Assembly (NCBI GenBank): GCA_019308985.1
Contig: JAFDHB010000075.1
Span: 1-23,022, forward strand
Source of the DNA: Deltaproteobacteria bacterium
GTDB lineage: Bacteria; Desulfobacterota; DSM-4660; Desulfatiglandales; HGW-15
Direction: 5' to 3'
DNA length: 23,022 nt
The notes under the pieces were generated by a model. The model had not been told where the DNA came from. It did no database searches and was given only the letters and a program-made list of their open reading frames with translations. Numbering within the stretch: position 1 is the first letter of the stretch; the number at the start of each line of letters is the position of its first letter. This document shows, piece after piece, positions 14,457 to 23,022 of this stretch. Both the position numbers and the translations under genes were made by a program.

Positions 14457-14630
14457 GCTGCATCCTTTCCATGAGCCTACTCGGGAAAAACTCGTTAAGG
14501 CCCCATCTGTCAGTCGCCATTGTTTGTCAGTCTCGAAATCCACTCAGGGACCATAATGTACTTCATCCCTAATCCCTAATAGGCATACCATATCGGAATA
14601 ACGCCCTACTAGGGTCGCAAGAGAGTGTAC

Positions 14631-15689
14631 CTACTTTTTCTTCCTGTTCTCGGGTCTCAGGGCCCTAACCGCAGCACCCGCCCTCCACATCTCAGAGTTT
14701 CTAATCTCGCCCAATTCCTTCTCCAGCCTCTCCCTATAATCGGGCGCACTGTTCGCCTCAAGCACTATTCTTGTCTCCTTGCCGGATACCACGCTTTCAT
14801 AGAGTTCATCAAAGACCGGTGCCACTGCATCGCGGAACCGTGCCTTCCAGTCCAATGCGCCCCTCTGGGCCGTTGTGCTGCAGTTGGCGTACATCCAGTC
14901 CATGCCGTTCTCCGCAACCAGTCTTATCAGGCTCTGGGTGAGTTCCTCCACGGTTTCGTTGAAGGCCTCGCTGGGACTGTGGCCGTGTTTCCGGAGAAGG
15001 TTGTACTGGGCTTCCATGACACCTGCCAGGCATCCCATCAGGACTCCCCTCTCGCCTGTGAGATCACTATATACCTCTTTTTCGAATGTGGTCTCAAAGA
15101 GATACCCCGAACCTATTCCAATACCCAGGGCAAGGGTCCTTTCCCGGGCCCTTCCGGTAAAGTCCTGGTAAACGGCAAAACTGCTGTTGATACCGCTTCC
15201 ATCCAAAAAATTCAACCTGACGTTACGACCCGAGCCCTTTGGAGCGACCATTATGACATCAATGTCCTCAGGAGGTATCACTCCTGTCTGATCCTTGTAA
15301 ACAATCGAGAATCCGTGAGAGAAATAGAGGGCATCTCCCCTTTTGAGCGACCTCTTGACCGTATCCCAGGCCGCCATCTGCCCGGCGTCAGAGAGGAGAT
15401 ATAGGATTATGCTCCCCCTTTTGGCCGCCTCCTCAATAGGGAAAAGGGTTTCTCCCGGCACAAACCCGTCATCTCTCGCCTTGTTCCAATATACGGGTTC
15501 TTCCTCCCTCTGCCCTATTATCACCCGGAAACCATTGTCTCTTAAGTTGAGTGCCTGAGCAGGACCCTGAACACCATAGCCCAGGACAGCTATGGTTTCA
15601 TCCTTAAGGACTTCCCTAGCCCTTTCCAAGGGAAATTCCTCAGAGGTTACGACCTCTTCCAATGTGTCCCCGAAATCTATCTTCGCCAT
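14631..15689 (-). CDS. ilvC: Ketol-acid reductoisomerase with acidic cofactor loop
   Basis: IlvC isomerises and reduces acetolactate or acetohydroxybutyrate to the dihydroxy acid. The 352-residue protein has a Rossmann motif GYGVQG (37-42), the APKGSGRNVR segment (about 149-158), and the knotted C-domain with EVYSDLTGERGVLMG and SPSEAFNETVEE. It resembles the fungal/Bacteroidetes-type enzyme more than E. coli IlvC. The beta2-alphaB loop after strand 2 reads GQREEEPVYW (59-68), with three Glu where NADPH enzymes have Lys and Ser, which suggests NADH use. ATG 15689 has AAAGGAG about 8 bases upstream. It lies 99 bases after ilvN. Confidence 0.95.
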   Translation of the reverse strand: MAKIDFGDTLEEVVTSEEFPLERAREVLKDETIAVLGYGVQGPAQALNLRDNGFRVIIGQREEEPVYWNKARDDGFVPGETLFPIEEAAKRGSIILYLLSDAGQMAAWDTVKRSLKRGDALYFSHGFSIVYKDQTGVIPPEDIDVIMVAPKGSGRNVRLNFLDGSGINSSFAVYQDFTGRARERTLALGIGIGSGYLFETTFEKEVYSDLTGERGVLMGCLAGVMEAQYNLLRKHGHSPSEAFNETVEELTQSLIRLVAENGMDWMYANCSTTAQRGALDWKARFRDAVAPVFDELYESVVSGKETRIVLEANSAPDYRERLEKELGEIRNSEMWRAGAAVRALRPENRKKK

Positions 15690-15788
15690 GTATAAGCTCC
15701 TTTCTCTACCGATCTTTGTCTTTGTTTTGCAAGCGAATTGATGCCCAGACTCGTGCGAGATTCTCCCATCGCGAGCCCGGGCTTCTCC

Positions 15789-16301
15789 TTATCTCTCTTT
15801 CCCTATTTTTTTCTCCCTTCCCAGGGCTACGACACCAGTCCTCGCAATCTCCTTTATTCCCATGGGCTTCAAGAGATTCAGGAAGGCCACGATCTTGTCC
15901 TCATCGCCGGTCACCTCGATGGTATAGTAATCCACGTTGACATCTACTATTCTGGACCTGAATATGTCCACCATACGCAATATTTCCGCGCGATGCTCCG
16001 GCTTCGCCCTCACCTTGATCAGGGCCATCTCTCTCTCTACGTGATCCGTTCCGGTAAAATCAATCACCTTTATCACGTTGATCAGCTTGTTCAGTTGCTT
16101 CTTGATCTGCTCTACTATCAGCATATCCCCATAAGCCACAAGGGTGATACGCGAGACAAGGGGATCAGTCGTCTCAGACACGCACAGGCTGTCAATATTG
16201 AAGCCTCGACTACTGAAAAACCCTGCTATCCTGGATAGGACCCCAGGCTGGTTATCCACCAGTAGAGACAGTATATGTTTTTCCGTACCGTTCTCTTTCA
16301 T
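15789..16301 (-). CDS. ilvN: Acetolactate synthase small (regulatory) subunit
   Basis: The 170-residue protein has the N-terminal ACT domain of IlvN/IlvH: HILSLLVDNQPGVLSRIAGFFSSRGFNIDSLCVSET (about 9-44) includes the Gly and Asn residues that bind valine in known members. A C-terminal domain (about 85-160) contains EMALIKVRAKPEHRAEIL and the conserved TGDEDKIVAFLNLLKPMGIKEIARTG. It activates the large subunit and gives feedback inhibition. It follows ilvB by 84 bases, in the usual order. The Shine-Dalgarno GAGGGAG lies about 9 bases upstream. Confidence 0.96.
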   Translation of the reverse strand: MKENGTEKHILSLLVDNQPGVLSRIAGFFSSRGFNIDSLCVSETTDPLVSRITLVAYGDMLIVEQIKKQLNKLINVIKVIDFTGTDHVEREMALIKVRAKPEHRAEILRMVDIFRSRIVDVNVDYYTIEVTGDEDKIVAFLNLLKPMGIKEIARTGVVALGREKKIGKER

Positions 16302-16385
16302 ACCTTTGCTCCCTCACGTAACATCCGTGCCTTGCTTTGGAACTACAACCTTGCACCATCCCTGACCACCTTCGAAGGGTTTAGA

Positions 16386-18077
16386 CTAGACCAGAAGCAT
16401 TTCGGTGATCGGGGCCCCGGATGGCACCATGGGATATACGCACTCCTCCCTTTCGACCAGGAAATCCATGATAACAGGTCTTGGGGTTGCGAGGCCCTTG
16501 CTCAACACCCGCTCTACCTCCTCCGGCTTTGTCGCCCTGAGTCCGACCGCACCATAGGCTTCGGCCAGCTTGACGAAATCGGGCGCGCATTCCATGTCAG
16601 TGCATGCATAGCATTTGTCGTAGAACAATTCCTGCCATTGGCGGACCATCCCCAGGTATCTATTGTTAAGTATCACCACCTTCACGGGCAGGTTGTATTG
16701 GACAACCGTGGCCAGTTCTTGAATGTTCATTTGGATACTCCCATCTCCGGCAATATCCACTACCAGCTTGTCCGGGCAGGCAACCTGTGCACCAACGGCA
16801 GCCGGCAGGCCGAAACCCATACAGCCTAGGCCTCCTGATGTAATGAACCTGTTTGGGTCGTTGAATTGATAGAACTGGGCGGCCCACATCTGGTTCTGTC
16901 CCACTTCCGTGGTAATGATGGCTTCGCCCCTCGTCAATTCATAGAGTTTCTCAACCACGAACTGGGGCTTTATGACGTCCTTTTGCTCGTAAGCGAGGGG
17001 TTCTCTTGACTTCCATTCATGGATTTGACGCAGCCATGCCCTTCGTGTCTTCTTGAGGTCCCCCAGATCCCCCTGGTCCAGCATCTTGTTCAACTTCTCC
17101 AGTGTAATCCTGCAGTCACCCACTATGGGTACGTTTACCAGGATATTCTTCCGGATGGACGTGGGATCAATGTCAATATGTATTATCTTTGCCTGCTTTG
17201 CAAAGGAATCCGTCTTCCCTGTGACCCGGTCATCGAAACGCACACCGATGGCTATCAGCAGGTCGCATTCGCCAGTAGCGGTATTAGCCCGGTACGTTCC
17301 ATGCATTCCTACCATTCCCAGCCACAGAGGGTCCTTGCCAGGGAAAGCCCCCAGGCCCATGAGGGTGGATGTAACGGGTGCCTGAATCTTTCTGGCAAAG
17401 TATTTCAATTCATCTGCCGCACCGGAAAGGATTACTCCGCCTCCTGCAAAGACCACAGGCTTCTTGGACTCCTTTATGAGCTTAACGGCCTTTGGCAATT
17501 GATTCACGTTCGGTTCATAGGTGGGGTTATAGGACCTGAGTCGTATCTCCTTGATCGGCCTGTACTGGGTGGTCGCCTGCACGCAGTCTTTGGGCAAGTC
17601 AACCAAAACCGGGCCGGGCCTTCCTGTCTTTGCGATGTAGAAGGCCTCCTTTATGATTCTTCCAAGGTCTCTCACGTCGGTCACCAGGTAGTTGTGCTTG
17701 GTGCAAGGCCTTGTTATGCCGACGATGTCCACCTCTTGAAAAGCATCGTTCCCGATGAGCTGGGTCGGTACTTGCCCGGTAAGGACTACGATCGGGACGG
17801 AATCCATGTAGGCCGAAGCTATTCCCGTCACCGTGTTGGTGGCACCGGGCCCCGAAGTCACGAGGCAGACGCCTACTTTGCCCGATGCCCGGGCATACCC
17901 GTCCGCCGCATGGACGGCCCCTTGCTCGTGCCTCACGAGTATATGCTTGATGTCCGACTTGACCAGTTCATCGTAGATGTCGATGACGGCCCCTCCAGGA
18001 TAGCCGAAAATGGTATCAACTCCCTCTTCCTGGAGTACCTTTACCAATATCTGTGCTCCTGTCAATTTGATGGCCAC
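16386..18077 (-). CDS. ilvB: Acetolactate synthase large (catalytic) subunit
   Basis: The 563-residue enzyme joins two pyruvates, or pyruvate and 2-oxobutyrate, using thiamine diphosphate, Mg and FAD. Visible signatures are the catalytic Glu51 in [15 protein letters not shown], the SGPGATN segment, the FAD-domain middle part (about 190-340), and the TPP motif [20 protein letters not shown] in the C-terminal third. Length is normal. The start is GTG at 18077; the purine-rich AAAGGAGGG lies unusually close to it, so initiation a few codons away is conceivable. It begins 18 bases after ilvD, indicating one transcript. Confidence 0.96.
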   Translation of the reverse strand: MAIKLTGAQILVKVLQEEGVDTIFGYPGGAVIDIYDELVKSDIKHILVRHEQGAVHAADGYARASGKVGVCLVTSGPGATNTVTGIASAYMDSVPIVVLTGQVPTQLIGNDAFQEVDIVGITRPCTKHNYLVTDVRDLGRIIKEAFYIAKTGRPGPVLVDLPKDCVQATTQYRPIKEIRLRSYNPTYEPNVNQLPKAVKLIKESKKPVVFAGGGVILSGAADELKYFARKIQAPVTSTLMGLGAFPGKDPLWLGMVGMHGTYRANTATGECDLLIAIGVRFDDRVTGKTDSFAKQAKIIHIDIDPTSIRKNILVNVPIVGDCRITLEKLNKMLDQGDLGDLKKTRRAWLRQIHEWKSREPLAYEQKDVIKPQFVVEKLYELTRGEAIITTEVGQNQMWAAQFYQFNDPNRFITSGGLGCMGFGLPAAVGAQVACPDKLVVDIAGDGSIQMNIQELATVVQYNLPVKVVILNNRYLGMVRQWQELFYDKCYACTDMECAPDFVKLAEAYGAVGLRATKPEEVERVLSKGLATPRPVIMDFLVEREECVYPMVPSGAPITEMLLV

Positions 18078-18095
18078 CCCTCCTTTCTAGATGCG

Positions 18096-19763
18096 CTATT
18101 TGACTATGGCCCCTTCACTTCCCGAAAGCACGCTCCGGGCATACCTGGACAAATACCCGGTCTTGATCTTGGTCTCCGGTGGTCTCCACTTCGATTTCCG
18201 CCTGTTCAGTTCCTCTTCGCTCAGTTGGGCATCCACACGCTTATTGTTTATGTCAACAATAATTCTATCCCCGTCCTTCAGCAGGGCGATTGGTCCTCCT
18301 TCCATCGCCTCCGGTGAAACATGGCCTATGGAGGCACCCCTGGTAGCCCCCGAGAAACGGCCGTCCGTAATCAAGGCCACACTCTCGTCAAGTCCCATAC
18401 CTGCAATGGCCGACGTGGGTGCAAGCATTTCCCTCATGCCGGGGCCGCCCTTGGGGCCTTCATAACGGATTACAATCACGTCTCCCTCCCTTATTCTTCC
18501 ACCCATTATGGCCTCGGTCGCCTCCTCCTCGGAATCAAACACCCTGGCCGGCCCTTCATGATAAAGCATGCTTTTGGCTACGGCGGATTGTTTGACCACG
18601 CATCCCCCCGGGGCCACGTTGCCGTGCAGGATTGCGAGACCCCCTTCCTTATGGTAGGGGTCCTTCGTGCTCCTTATGACTGCCGGATCCTTGATCATGG
18701 CATCCTTGATGTTTTCCGCCACGCTCTTCCCTGTTACGGTCATACATCCCTCGTTGATAAGGCCTGAGGTGGAAAGCTCTTTCAGGACAGCGATTACACC
18801 GCCTGCCCTGTCCAGGTCCTCCACGTGGTGCCGGCCTGCAGGGCTCATGCGGCAGAGATTCGGCGTCCTCCGGCTCACCTCGTTGACCCTATCCAGGCTG
18901 AGGGGGACTCCTGCTTCATTTGCAATGGCCTGAAGGTGAAGCACCGTGTTTGTCGAACACCCGAGGGCCATGTCGACCGCAAGGGCGTTGGTGAAGGCCT
19001 CTTCCGTCAATATATGCCTGGCCGTGATTCCCTTGTCCAGGAGCTCCATGATTCTTACACCTGCTTCTTTGGCAAGCCTGATCCTTGCTGCCATTACCGC
19101 GGGAATGGTTCCGTTCCCGGGCAAGGCCAGCCCTATGGCCTCGCTTAGGCAGTTCATGGAATTGGCAGTGAACATCCCGGCACAGGAGCCGCATGTCGGG
19201 CATGCCTCGTTTTCGATGGCATCGAGGGTCTCCTGGGCCATCTTGCCGGAACGAACGGCGCCCACCGCCTCAAACACGGTTACCAGGTCTATCTCTCTAC
19301 CCATCTCCTGTGGATGTCTTCCCGCAAGCATGGGTCCCCCGCTGATAACGATACAGGGGATGTCCAACCTTGCGGCCGCCATTAACATACCGGGCACTAT
19401 CTTGTCGCAATTTGGCACCAACACGATGGCGTCAAAGGCATGGCCTTTCACCATGACCTCTATGGAATCCGCTATGAGCTCCCGGCTGGCAAGGGAGTAC
19501 TTCATCCCCACGTGGTTCATGGCGATGCCGTCACACACCCCTATTGTTCCAAAGGCCAGGGGCAGACCCCCTGCCATGTAAACCCCGGCCTTGACAGCCT
19601 CAACGATCTTGTCCAGATGGATATGGCCCGGTATGATGTCGTTTGCCGAATTGGCTATGCCTATTAAGGGCCTTTCTATTTCTTGATCCGTATACCCCAT
19701 GGACTTGAAGAGGGATCGATGTGGTGCCCGGTCAATACCCCTCTTCACCCTGTCGCTTATCAT
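18096..19763 (-). CDS. ilvD: Dihydroxy-acid dehydratase
   Basis: IlvD dehydrates the dihydroxy acids made by IlvC to the oxo-acids of valine and isoleucine. The 555-residue protein has VPNCDKI with Cys119, [18 protein letters not shown] with Cys188, Cys191 and Cys194, and GCSTNTVLH. The segment [10 protein letters not shown] lacks the Cys found at this place in [2Fe-2S] enzymes, so an oxygen-sensitive [4Fe-4S] cluster as in E. coli is likely, fitting an anaerobe. I chose ATG 19763 ([20 protein letters not shown]) because it matches the family; the open frame to 19886 has no homologous look. GGAGG lies about 11 bases upstream. Confidence 0.95.
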   Translation of the reverse strand: MISDRVKRGIDRAPHRSLFKSMGYTDQEIERPLIGIANSANDIIPGHIHLDKIVEAVKAGVYMAGGLPLAFGTIGVCDGIAMNHVGMKYSLASRELIADSIEVMVKGHAFDAIVLVPNCDKIVPGMLMAAARLDIPCIVISGGPMLAGRHPQEMGREIDLVTVFEAVGAVRSGKMAQETLDAIENEACPTCGSCAGMFTANSMNCLSEAIGLALPGNGTIPAVMAARIRLAKEAGVRIMELLDKGITARHILTEEAFTNALAVDMALGCSTNTVLHLQAIANEAGVPLSLDRVNEVSRRTPNLCRMSPAGRHHVEDLDRAGGVIAVLKELSTSGLINEGCMTVTGKSVAENIKDAMIKDPAVIRSTKDPYHKEGGLAILHGNVAPGGCVVKQSAVAKSMLYHEGPARVFDSEEEATEAIMGGRIREGDVIVIRYEGPKGGPGMREMLAPTSAIAGMGLDESVALITDGRFSGATRGASIGHVSPEAMEGGPIALLKDGDRIIVDINNKRVDAQLSEEELNRRKSKWRPPETKIKTGYLSRYARSVLSGSEGAIVK

Positions 19764-19898
19764 TGCCTTTTGATCCTCCGTGAAAAGATGACCTCCGATC
19801 TGTACTCCATTTTCGATACCTTCACCTTCCCTTAGTCCACCCCGTGGGCCATGCCTCTCAGAGTGGCTTGTATGCCCCTGCTGCATATCTGGACAAGG

Positions 19899-20393
19899 CT
19901 AGAAGGAGCCCTTCTCCTTGATGTATGCCACGAGGCCGCCTGCCCTGACAATCTCCATCATGAAATCCGGGATCGCCTTTGCCCATGTCTTCTGCCCTTC
20001 TCTCTCACCCTTGATTTCCCCCGTACCAAGGTCTACCCTGACCCGGTCTCCCTCGGAGAACAGGTCCCATGCATCTTCTGATTCAAGCAGGGGAAGCCCT
20101 ATATTGAAGGCGTTTCTGTAGAAAATCCGCGCAAAGCTCCTTGCAATCACAAGGGCAATGCCACATTCCTTTATGGCCCAGGGGGCGTGCTCCCGGGAGG
20201 AACCACACCCAAAGTTTCTCCCCCCAACGATGATGTCTCCAGGTTCGACTCCGTCCTTGAATCCCGGCCTTACGTCGGCGAAACAATTCTTGGCCAGTGT
20301 CTCCTTGTCTGAAACATTTAGAAACCTGGCAGGAATTATGACATCAGTATCAATGTTGTCTCCAAACTTCCATATCTTACCTTTAAATATCAT
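19899..20393 (-). CDS. leuD: 3-Isopropylmalate dehydratase small subunit
   Basis: LeuD is the swivelling domain subunit of isopropylmalate isomerase. At 164 residues it is the short archaeal-type LeuD, not the 200-residue enterobacterial form. It starts MIFKGKIWKFGDNIDTDVIIPARF and has GGRNFGCGSSREHAPWAIK (about 56-74), the conserved substrate-binding loop, then ARSFARIFYRNAFNIGLPLLE. ATG 20393 with GAGGG about 8 bases upstream is used; the longer frame to 20615 overlaps leuC and is not real. It follows leuC by 47 bases. Confidence 0.95.
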   Translation of the reverse strand: MIFKGKIWKFGDNIDTDVIIPARFLNVSDKETLAKNCFADVRPGFKDGVEPGDIIVGGRNFGCGSSREHAPWAIKECGIALVIARSFARIFYRNAFNIGLPLLESEDAWDLFSEGDRVRVDLGTGEIKGEREGQKTWAKAIPDFMMEIVRAGGLVAYIKEKGSF

Positions 20394-20440
20394 GCTTTCC
20401 CTCAAGCAGGCCCCTGTAAGAGATGCCGCACCGGGACCAT

Positions 20441-21706
20441 CTATAGTTCTTCCGGCGAACAGATCCTCCCCTTGATGGCTGAAGCAGCTGCAACCGCCGG
20501 CCCTGACAAAAACACCTCGCTCTTCGGGTGTCCCATACGTCCGACAAAATTCCTGTTCGTGGTGGATAGTGCCCTTTCTCCCTCGGCCAGTACTCCCATA
20601 TGTCCTCCCAGGCACGGCCCGCAGCAGGGAGGACTGATTACCGCCCCGGCATCCAGGAACGCGCTGATAACTCCGCTCTTGACAGCCTCTTTGTAAATCG
20701 ACGCCGAACCTGGCGCAATGATTAATCTCAGCCCCCCATGGACCGAGCGGCCCTTCAAGATACTTGCCGCTGTCTCCAGATCTTCCATCCTGCCGTTGGT
20801 GCAGGAGCCTATGACAACCTGATCGATGGCAATATGCCCTACCTCGGAAATAGGCCGCACATTGTCCGGGGAGTGGGGGAACGCGACCTGGGGTTCGATC
20901 TGATCCACATCAATCTCCACCGTCCTTTCATATACGGCACCCTCGTCGCTCTCAAAGAACACCGGCTCTCTCTGCGCACGTTTCATGATGTAATCCCGGG
21001 TTATCTTGTCAGGTTCTATGATCCCGTTCTTGGCACCTGCCTCTACAGCCATATTCGCCATCGTGAGTCTATGATCCATGGAAAGGTCCCTGATAACCTC
21101 GCCCGTGAATTCCATGCTCCGGTACAGTGCACCTTCAACTCCAAGTCTACCCAGTGTATAGAGAATCAGATCCTTTCCCCCCACCCATTCCCGGAGTTTG
21201 CCGCGGTACTCCAGCCTTATGGTCGGAGGGACCTTGAGCCACGTCCTTCCCGTAGCCATAACAACGGCAAGATCAGTGCTGCCAACACCCGTAGCAAAGG
21301 CGCCCAGGGCACCGTAAGTGCAAGTATGGCTGTCCGCACCGATAACAATATCCCCCGGCAAGACAAGGCCCTTCTCGGGGAGGATCACATGTTCTATGCC
21401 TCCCTCGCCCAACTCATAGTAATGGATGATACCTTGTTCCCTCGCAAAATCTCTGACAAGCTTTGCCTGTTGGGCTGATTGGATATCCTTGTTGGGCACA
21501 AAATGATCGGGTATCAGGGCCACCCTTTCCCTATCGAATACCTTGCCGATGCCTATCTCCCTGAATTCCTTGATGGCAAGAGGGGCTGTAATGTCGTTGG
21601 CAAGGGCCAAGTCCACATTGACCCTTATAAGATCTCCCGGACTGACGCGCTCAACCCCGGCATGGGATGACAGGATCTCTTCCGTTATGGTCATGGGATG
21701 CTTCAT
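20441..21706 (-). CDS. leuC: 3-Isopropylmalate dehydratase large subunit
   Basis: LeuC carries the [4Fe-4S] cluster of isopropylmalate isomerase, an aconitase relative. The 421-residue protein matches the short archaeal/homoaconitase-like type. Cluster ligands are Cys302 (SCTNG), Cys362 and Cys365 (CCGPCLGG). Other motifs are PDHFVPNKD (67-74), [20 protein letters not shown] (123-142) and [15 protein letters not shown] near the C-terminus. ATG 21706 is used; ATG 21694 is an alternative. It lies 109 bases after leuA and pairs with the short leuD. Confidence 0.95.
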   Translation of the reverse strand: MKHPMTITEEILSSHAGVERVSPGDLIRVNVDLALANDITAPLAIKEFREIGIGKVFDRERVALIPDHFVPNKDIQSAQQAKLVRDFAREQGIIHYYELGEGGIEHVILPEKGLVLPGDIVIGADSHTCTYGALGAFATGVGSTDLAVVMATGRTWLKVPPTIRLEYRGKLREWVGGKDLILYTLGRLGVEGALYRSMEFTGEVIRDLSMDHRLTMANMAVEAGAKNGIIEPDKITRDYIMKRAQREPVFFESDEGAVYERTVEIDVDQIEPQVAFPHSPDNVRPISEVGHIAIDQVVIGSCTNGRMEDLETAASILKGRSVHGGLRLIIAPGSASIYKEAVKSGVISAFLDAGAVISPPCCGPCLGGHMGVLAEGERALSTTNRNFVGRMGHPKSEVFLSGPAVAAASAIKGRICSPEEL

Positions 21707-21815
21707 CGTCCAAACCGACTCCTCTCATAAGAATCGCGCTCAAGTTCATTCACCCGAAGACTAGGCCGGAGACAGCGTATCATACGGGCCCACCCGACAG
21801 GATGTCAATACCTGG

Positions 21816-23022
21816 TTACAATCCCCTTTCTTCCATGGCAAGGGATGGATTGTTTTTGAGGTACTCGAGCCTGTTGAGTCCATTTACATATGCCTTGGCG
21901 CTTGCCGTAAATATATCCGGGTCCGCGCCCTTTCCAAGCGCAACCAAGCCGTTCTCCTGCAGCCGCACGGTTACTTCACCCTGAGCATCCGTCCCCCCGC
22001 TGATCGCGTTGATCGTGAAACGGATTAGTTTCGAGCGGGTCTCCGTGAGCTTGGCTATGGTGTTGAAGGTAGCATCAATAGGCCCGACACCAAAACCTGC
22101 CCCTTGCTTGATTTCACCATCTATCTCCAGCTTTACCGTTGCGGTAGGCACTGCCACCGTCCCACTCACGATATTCAGGTATTCCAGCTTGTACTTGTCC
22201 GGGACCCTCAGGACCTCCTCTGCGATCAATACCTCCATATCTTCGTCGAGGATCTCCTTTCTCTTGTCCGCAAGTTCCTTGAACTTCTCGAACACCCGGT
22301 TCAAATCCTCCTCTTCAAGTTCATATCCCAATTCTGCCAATTTCTTCTTAAAGGCGTGTCTGCCCGAGTGTTTCCCCAGGACCAGTCGATTGCTGGCGAG
22401 CCCGATGGTCTCGGGTTCCATGATCTCGTATGTCATCCTGTGTTTGAGGACCCCGTCTTGGTGAATCCCTGCCTCATGGGCAAAGGCGTTCGCTCCCACC
22501 ACCGCCTTGTTGGGCTGCACTACGATTCCCGTGACCATGCTTACCAGCCTGCTCGTGGGATAGATCTCCCTCGTGTCAATGTTGGTCGTGAGACCGAGGT
22601 AATCCCTGCGCGTGTAAAGTCCCATAACCACTTCCTCGAGGGAAGTGTTGCCTGCCCTCTCACCTATCCCGTTGATGGTGACTTCCGCCTGGCGTGCGCC
22701 TGCCCTCAGCCCTGCGAGGGTGTTTGCCGTGGCTAGCCCGAGATCGTTGTGGCAATGTACGCTCAGGACCGCCCTGTCTATGTTCGGCGTGTGTCTCCGG
22801 ATATAGTTTATCAGCTCGCCAAATTCATCAGGCATTGCATATCCCACCGTGTCCGGTAGGTTCACCGTGGTTGCACCAGATTCTATCACCGCTTCAAAAA
22901 TACGACAGAGAAAATCCCTGTCGCTCCTGGATCCGTCTTCCGCGGAGAATTCCACGTTCTCGGTAAAAGATCTTGCATATTTTACCGCTTCAACAGCAGC
23001 CCTGACCACTTGGTCACGGGTC
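21816..23022 (-). CDS. leuA: 2-Isopropylmalate synthase, C-terminal part, cut by the window edge
   Basis: The reading frame stays open to the last base of the window, so the N-terminus of the catalytic barrel is missing; about 402 residues are present. LeuA condenses acetyl-CoA with 2-oxoisovalerate. Seen are [24 protein letters not shown], the metal-binding [14 protein letters not shown], and [17 protein letters not shown], followed by [14 protein letters not shown] and the C-terminal regulatory dimer domain ([25 protein letters not shown]...[12 protein letters not shown]). The regulatory domain suggests leucine feedback. The motifs fit LeuA rather than citramalate synthase, although separation of these two is not certain by eye. 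Confidence 0.93.
   Translation of the reverse strand, partial: TRDQVVRAAVEAVKYARSFTENVEFSAEDGSRSDRDFLCRIFEAVIESGATTVNLPDTVGYAMPDEFGELINYIRRHTPNIDRAVLSVHCHNDLGLATANTLAGLRAGARQAEVTINGIGERAGNTSLEEVVMGLYTRRDYLGLTTNIDTREIYPTSRLVSMVTGIVVQPNKAVVGANAFAHEAGIHQDGVLKHRMTYEIMEPETIGLASNRLVLGKHSGRHAFKKKLAELGYELEEEDLNRVFEKFKELADKRKEILDEDMEVLIAEEVLRVPDKYKLEYLNIVSGTVAVPTATVKLEIDGEIKQGAGFGVGPIDATFNTIAKLTETRSKLIRFTINAISGGTDAQGEVTVRLQENGLVALGKGADPDIFTASAKAYVNGLNRLEYLKNNPSLAMEERGL

Noticed and set aside
14457..14630. Hairpin GCCCTACTAGGGT between ilvC and leuB as a terminator or attenuator
   Set aside because: The stem is only about 5 bp, no T-run follows, and no leader peptide rich in Leu, Val or Ile was seen.
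17019..18317. A 432-codon open frame on the plus strand opposite ilvB
   Set aside because: It overlaps ilvB and the ilvD end antisense; long open frames opposite GC-biased genes are common, and its translation looks like an antisense product.
19764..19886. N-terminal extension of IlvD
   Set aside because: The extra 41 residues have no family resemblance, and ATG 19763 gives the typical start and length.
20394..20615. N-terminal extension of LeuD overlapping leuC
   Set aside because: The extra residues come from another frame of leuC; MIFKGKIWKFGDNIDTD is the normal LeuD start, with a good ribosome site.
1..23022. CRISPR arrays, tRNA or rRNA genes, phage or transposase genes
   Set aside because: No regularly spaced repeats, cloverleaf-like sequences or recombinase motifs were found while reading both strands by eye; a tRNA scan could still check this.

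Overview
The window looks like chromosomal DNA of a strictly anaerobic, sulfate- or sulfite-reducing bacterium of the Desulfobacterota (former Deltaproteobacteria). The strongest evidence is a dissimilatory sulfite reductase locus: dsrA, dsrB and dsrD on the minus strand, with a dsrN-type amidase and dsrC leaving divergently on the plus strand. DsrD and a DsrC with both C-terminal cysteines point to the reductive pathway. I cannot name genus or species from the sequence alone.

Layout. (1) 1-6385 is a set of small accessory genes: a response regulator with a PATAN/DUF4388 domain plus an overlapping Roadblock-like gene, a YjbQ protein, a RimK-like ATP-grasp enzyme, an FmdB-type zinc ribbon, a small acidic protein, a zinc-ribbon/HEAT-repeat protein, a YkgJ-type cysteine-cluster protein and a TPR protein. 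This block is bracketed by two inverted copies of a short non-coding repeat, complete at 6212-6377 and partial at 1-110. The complete copy has terminal inverted repeats, an internal hairpin and an 8-bp direct repeat on each side, so it looks like a MITE. (2) 6397-11741 is the dsr module. dsrABD is read leftward from a strong sigma70-like promoter with a CRP/FNR-type operator (TGTGA-N6-TCACA) just downstream of the predicted start. dsrN and dsrC are read rightward, and dsrC has its own promoter. (3) A 13-bp hairpin at 11836-11874 separates dsrC from the convergent third module. (4) 11918-23022, all minus strand, is a branched-chain amino acid operon in transcription order leuA (cut by the window edge), leuC, leuD, ilvD, ilvB, ilvN, ilvC, leuB, then a SAM-methyltransferase-like gene coupled to leuB by an ATGA overlap, and a nitrilase-family hydrolase.

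How the genes work together. DsrAB reduces sulfite at siroheme, DsrC carries the sulfur as a trisulfide, DsrN is thought to amidate siroheme, and DsrD is an activator of DsrAB. The leu/ilv genes convert pyruvate and 2-oxobutyrate to the valine and isoleucine oxo-acids and 2-oxoisovalerate to the leucine precursor. Two dehydrogenases there have unusual cofactor-site residues: the ketol-acid reductoisomerase has an acidic loop suggesting NADH use, and the 3-isopropylmalate dehydrogenase has the Lys-Tyr pair typical of NADP-dependent isocitrate dehydrogenase.

The most novel candidates are the MITE-like repeat and its inverted pair, the operator and long leader at dsrA, the cofactor-site changes, and the uncharacterised genes near dsr and at the end of the leu/ilv operon. 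No tRNA, rRNA, CRISPR array or transposase gene was seen.
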